A stretch of DNA of 5,362 nucleotides from CAUZSN01 sp963582345. GTDB lineage: Bacteria; Planctomycetota; Planctomycetia; Planctomycetales; Planctomycetaceae. Below the pieces are notes generated by a model. It was given only the letters and a program-made list of their open reading frames with translations. It was not told where the DNA came from and did not search any database. A program made the translations under genes and the position numbers. This document shows positions 5,070 through 5,362 of this stretch, in pieces; position 1 is the first letter of the stretch, and each line of letters starts with the position of its first letter. Where the stretch lies: NCBI GenBank assembly GCA_963582345.1, contig CAUZSN010000171.1, forward strand, positions 1-5,362, read 5' to 3'.

Positions 5070-5362
5070 ATGATATTTTCAGGCAATACAGTGGTAAGGT
5101 TGCGTGCGTTGCTCGTAGGAATGATCTGTTGCTTCGCAATCGGCTGCGGTCAGCCGGAGACCGCAGGCTACAGTCAGTTCTCGGAAGCCAATATTAAGCA
5201 TTCGGAAAAGACGCCGTCGCACAAAGCTGATGTAAACGGTGACTCGCCTGAGGTTGTAAAGACTCCGAATCAGGTGGCGTTGTCTTCGAGTCCGGATCAA
5301 ATCGTGGTCCATCCGAGCATGGCTGTGAAGGCGAACAGCACGACATTGATGAATGATTCGGT
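5070..5362 (+). CDS. Putative lipoprotein, N-terminal part (cut by window edge)
   Basis: An open frame starts at ATG 5070, directly after the TGA of the previous gene (TGAATG), which suggests coupled translation. It runs to the right edge for 97 codons without a stop. The first residues give a type II signal peptide: a basic patch VVRLR, hydrophobic core ALLVGMICCFA, and lipobox AIGC with lipidated Cys at residue 26. An alternative start, GTG 5091, gives a tighter signal (VRLRALLVGM...) with a weak AGG 7 nt upstream. The mature part seen so far (GQPETAGYSQFSEANIKHSE... onward) is polar, rich in Ser, Lys, Asn and Pro, and looks like a flexible linker. The functional domain must lie beyond the window. 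Position suggests membership in the same operon as the DUF3299-like gene. The function is not recognisable from what is visible. Confidence 0.65.
   Translation, partial: MIFSGNTVVRLRALLVGMICCFAIGCGQPETAGYSQFSEANIKHSEKTPSHKADVNGDSPEVVKTPNQVALSSSPDQIVVHPSMAVKANSTTLMNDS
5141..5166 (+). repeat. Two mutually exclusive hairpins at the lipobox codons
   Basis: CGGCTG (5141-5146) can pair with CAGCCG (5151-5156) around a 4-nt loop. Alternatively CTGCGGTC (5144-5151) can pair with GACCGCAG (5159-5166) around a 7-nt loop. The two share bases and cannot coexist. They lie about 70-95 nt after the ATG, inside the coding region, and may be only a by-product of GC-rich codons. Confidence 0.35.

Noticed and set aside
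5079..5312. Minus-strand open frame opposite the lipoprotein gene
   Set aside because: The plus strand encodes a full signal peptide with lipobox in a frame coupled to the upstream gene. The minus frame has no recognisable feature.

Overview
The window looks like chromosomal DNA of a Planctomycetes-type bacterium, probably Pirellulaceae-like. That assignment is an inference from moderate GC content, peptidoglycan and heme genes separated by long intergenic gaps, an actinobacterial-style ferrochelatase with a cysteine-rich tail, and a DUF4190/DUF3299-like fusion protein. No rRNA, tRNA, CRISPR array, transposase or integrase is visible.

Layout. (1) Minus strand, 1-373: the N-terminal third of murE (UDP-MurNAc peptide ligase), cut by the left edge of the window. 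It starts at a GTG behind a strong AGGGAGG ribosome binding site. (2) 374-758: a divergent intergenic region with a 9-bp inverted repeat, a possible sigma70 promoter and a chain of overlapping mini-ORFs of doubtful status. (3) Plus strand, 759-1775: a ferrochelatase of the HemH/CpfC family with both catalytic residues (H182, E264) and a C-terminal Cys cluster, predicted to carry a [2Fe-2S] centre. (4) 1776-2050: a non-coding gap. (5) Plus strand, 2051-4080: an ABC transporter pair, a LolD/MacB-type ATPase overlapping by ATGA with an FtsX/MacB-type permease. The permease has a histidine-rich stretch in its large extracytoplasmic domain. (6) 4081-4394: a gap with promoter-like elements. (7) Plus strand, 4395-5069: a membrane-anchored protein combining a DUF4190-like membrane region with a DUF3299-like domain. 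(8) Plus strand, from 5070 to the right edge: the start of a lipoprotein gene whose ATG directly follows the previous stop codon.

How the genes work together. murE and the ferrochelatase are housekeeping genes for cell wall and heme synthesis and are simply divergent neighbours. Regions 5, 7 and 8 look like one functional module: a MacB/LolD-class transporter working on the periplasmic side, plus an anchored DUF3299-like protein and a lipoprotein. From general knowledge, a comparable set (ATPase, permease, DUF3299 protein, His-rich partner) occurs in gammaproteobacteria, for example Pseudomonas aeruginosa PA4063-PA4066, which is reported to be zinc-responsive. The His-rich loop here fits a metal-linked role, but no substrate can be proved from the sequence. 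This module is the most interesting content of the window.
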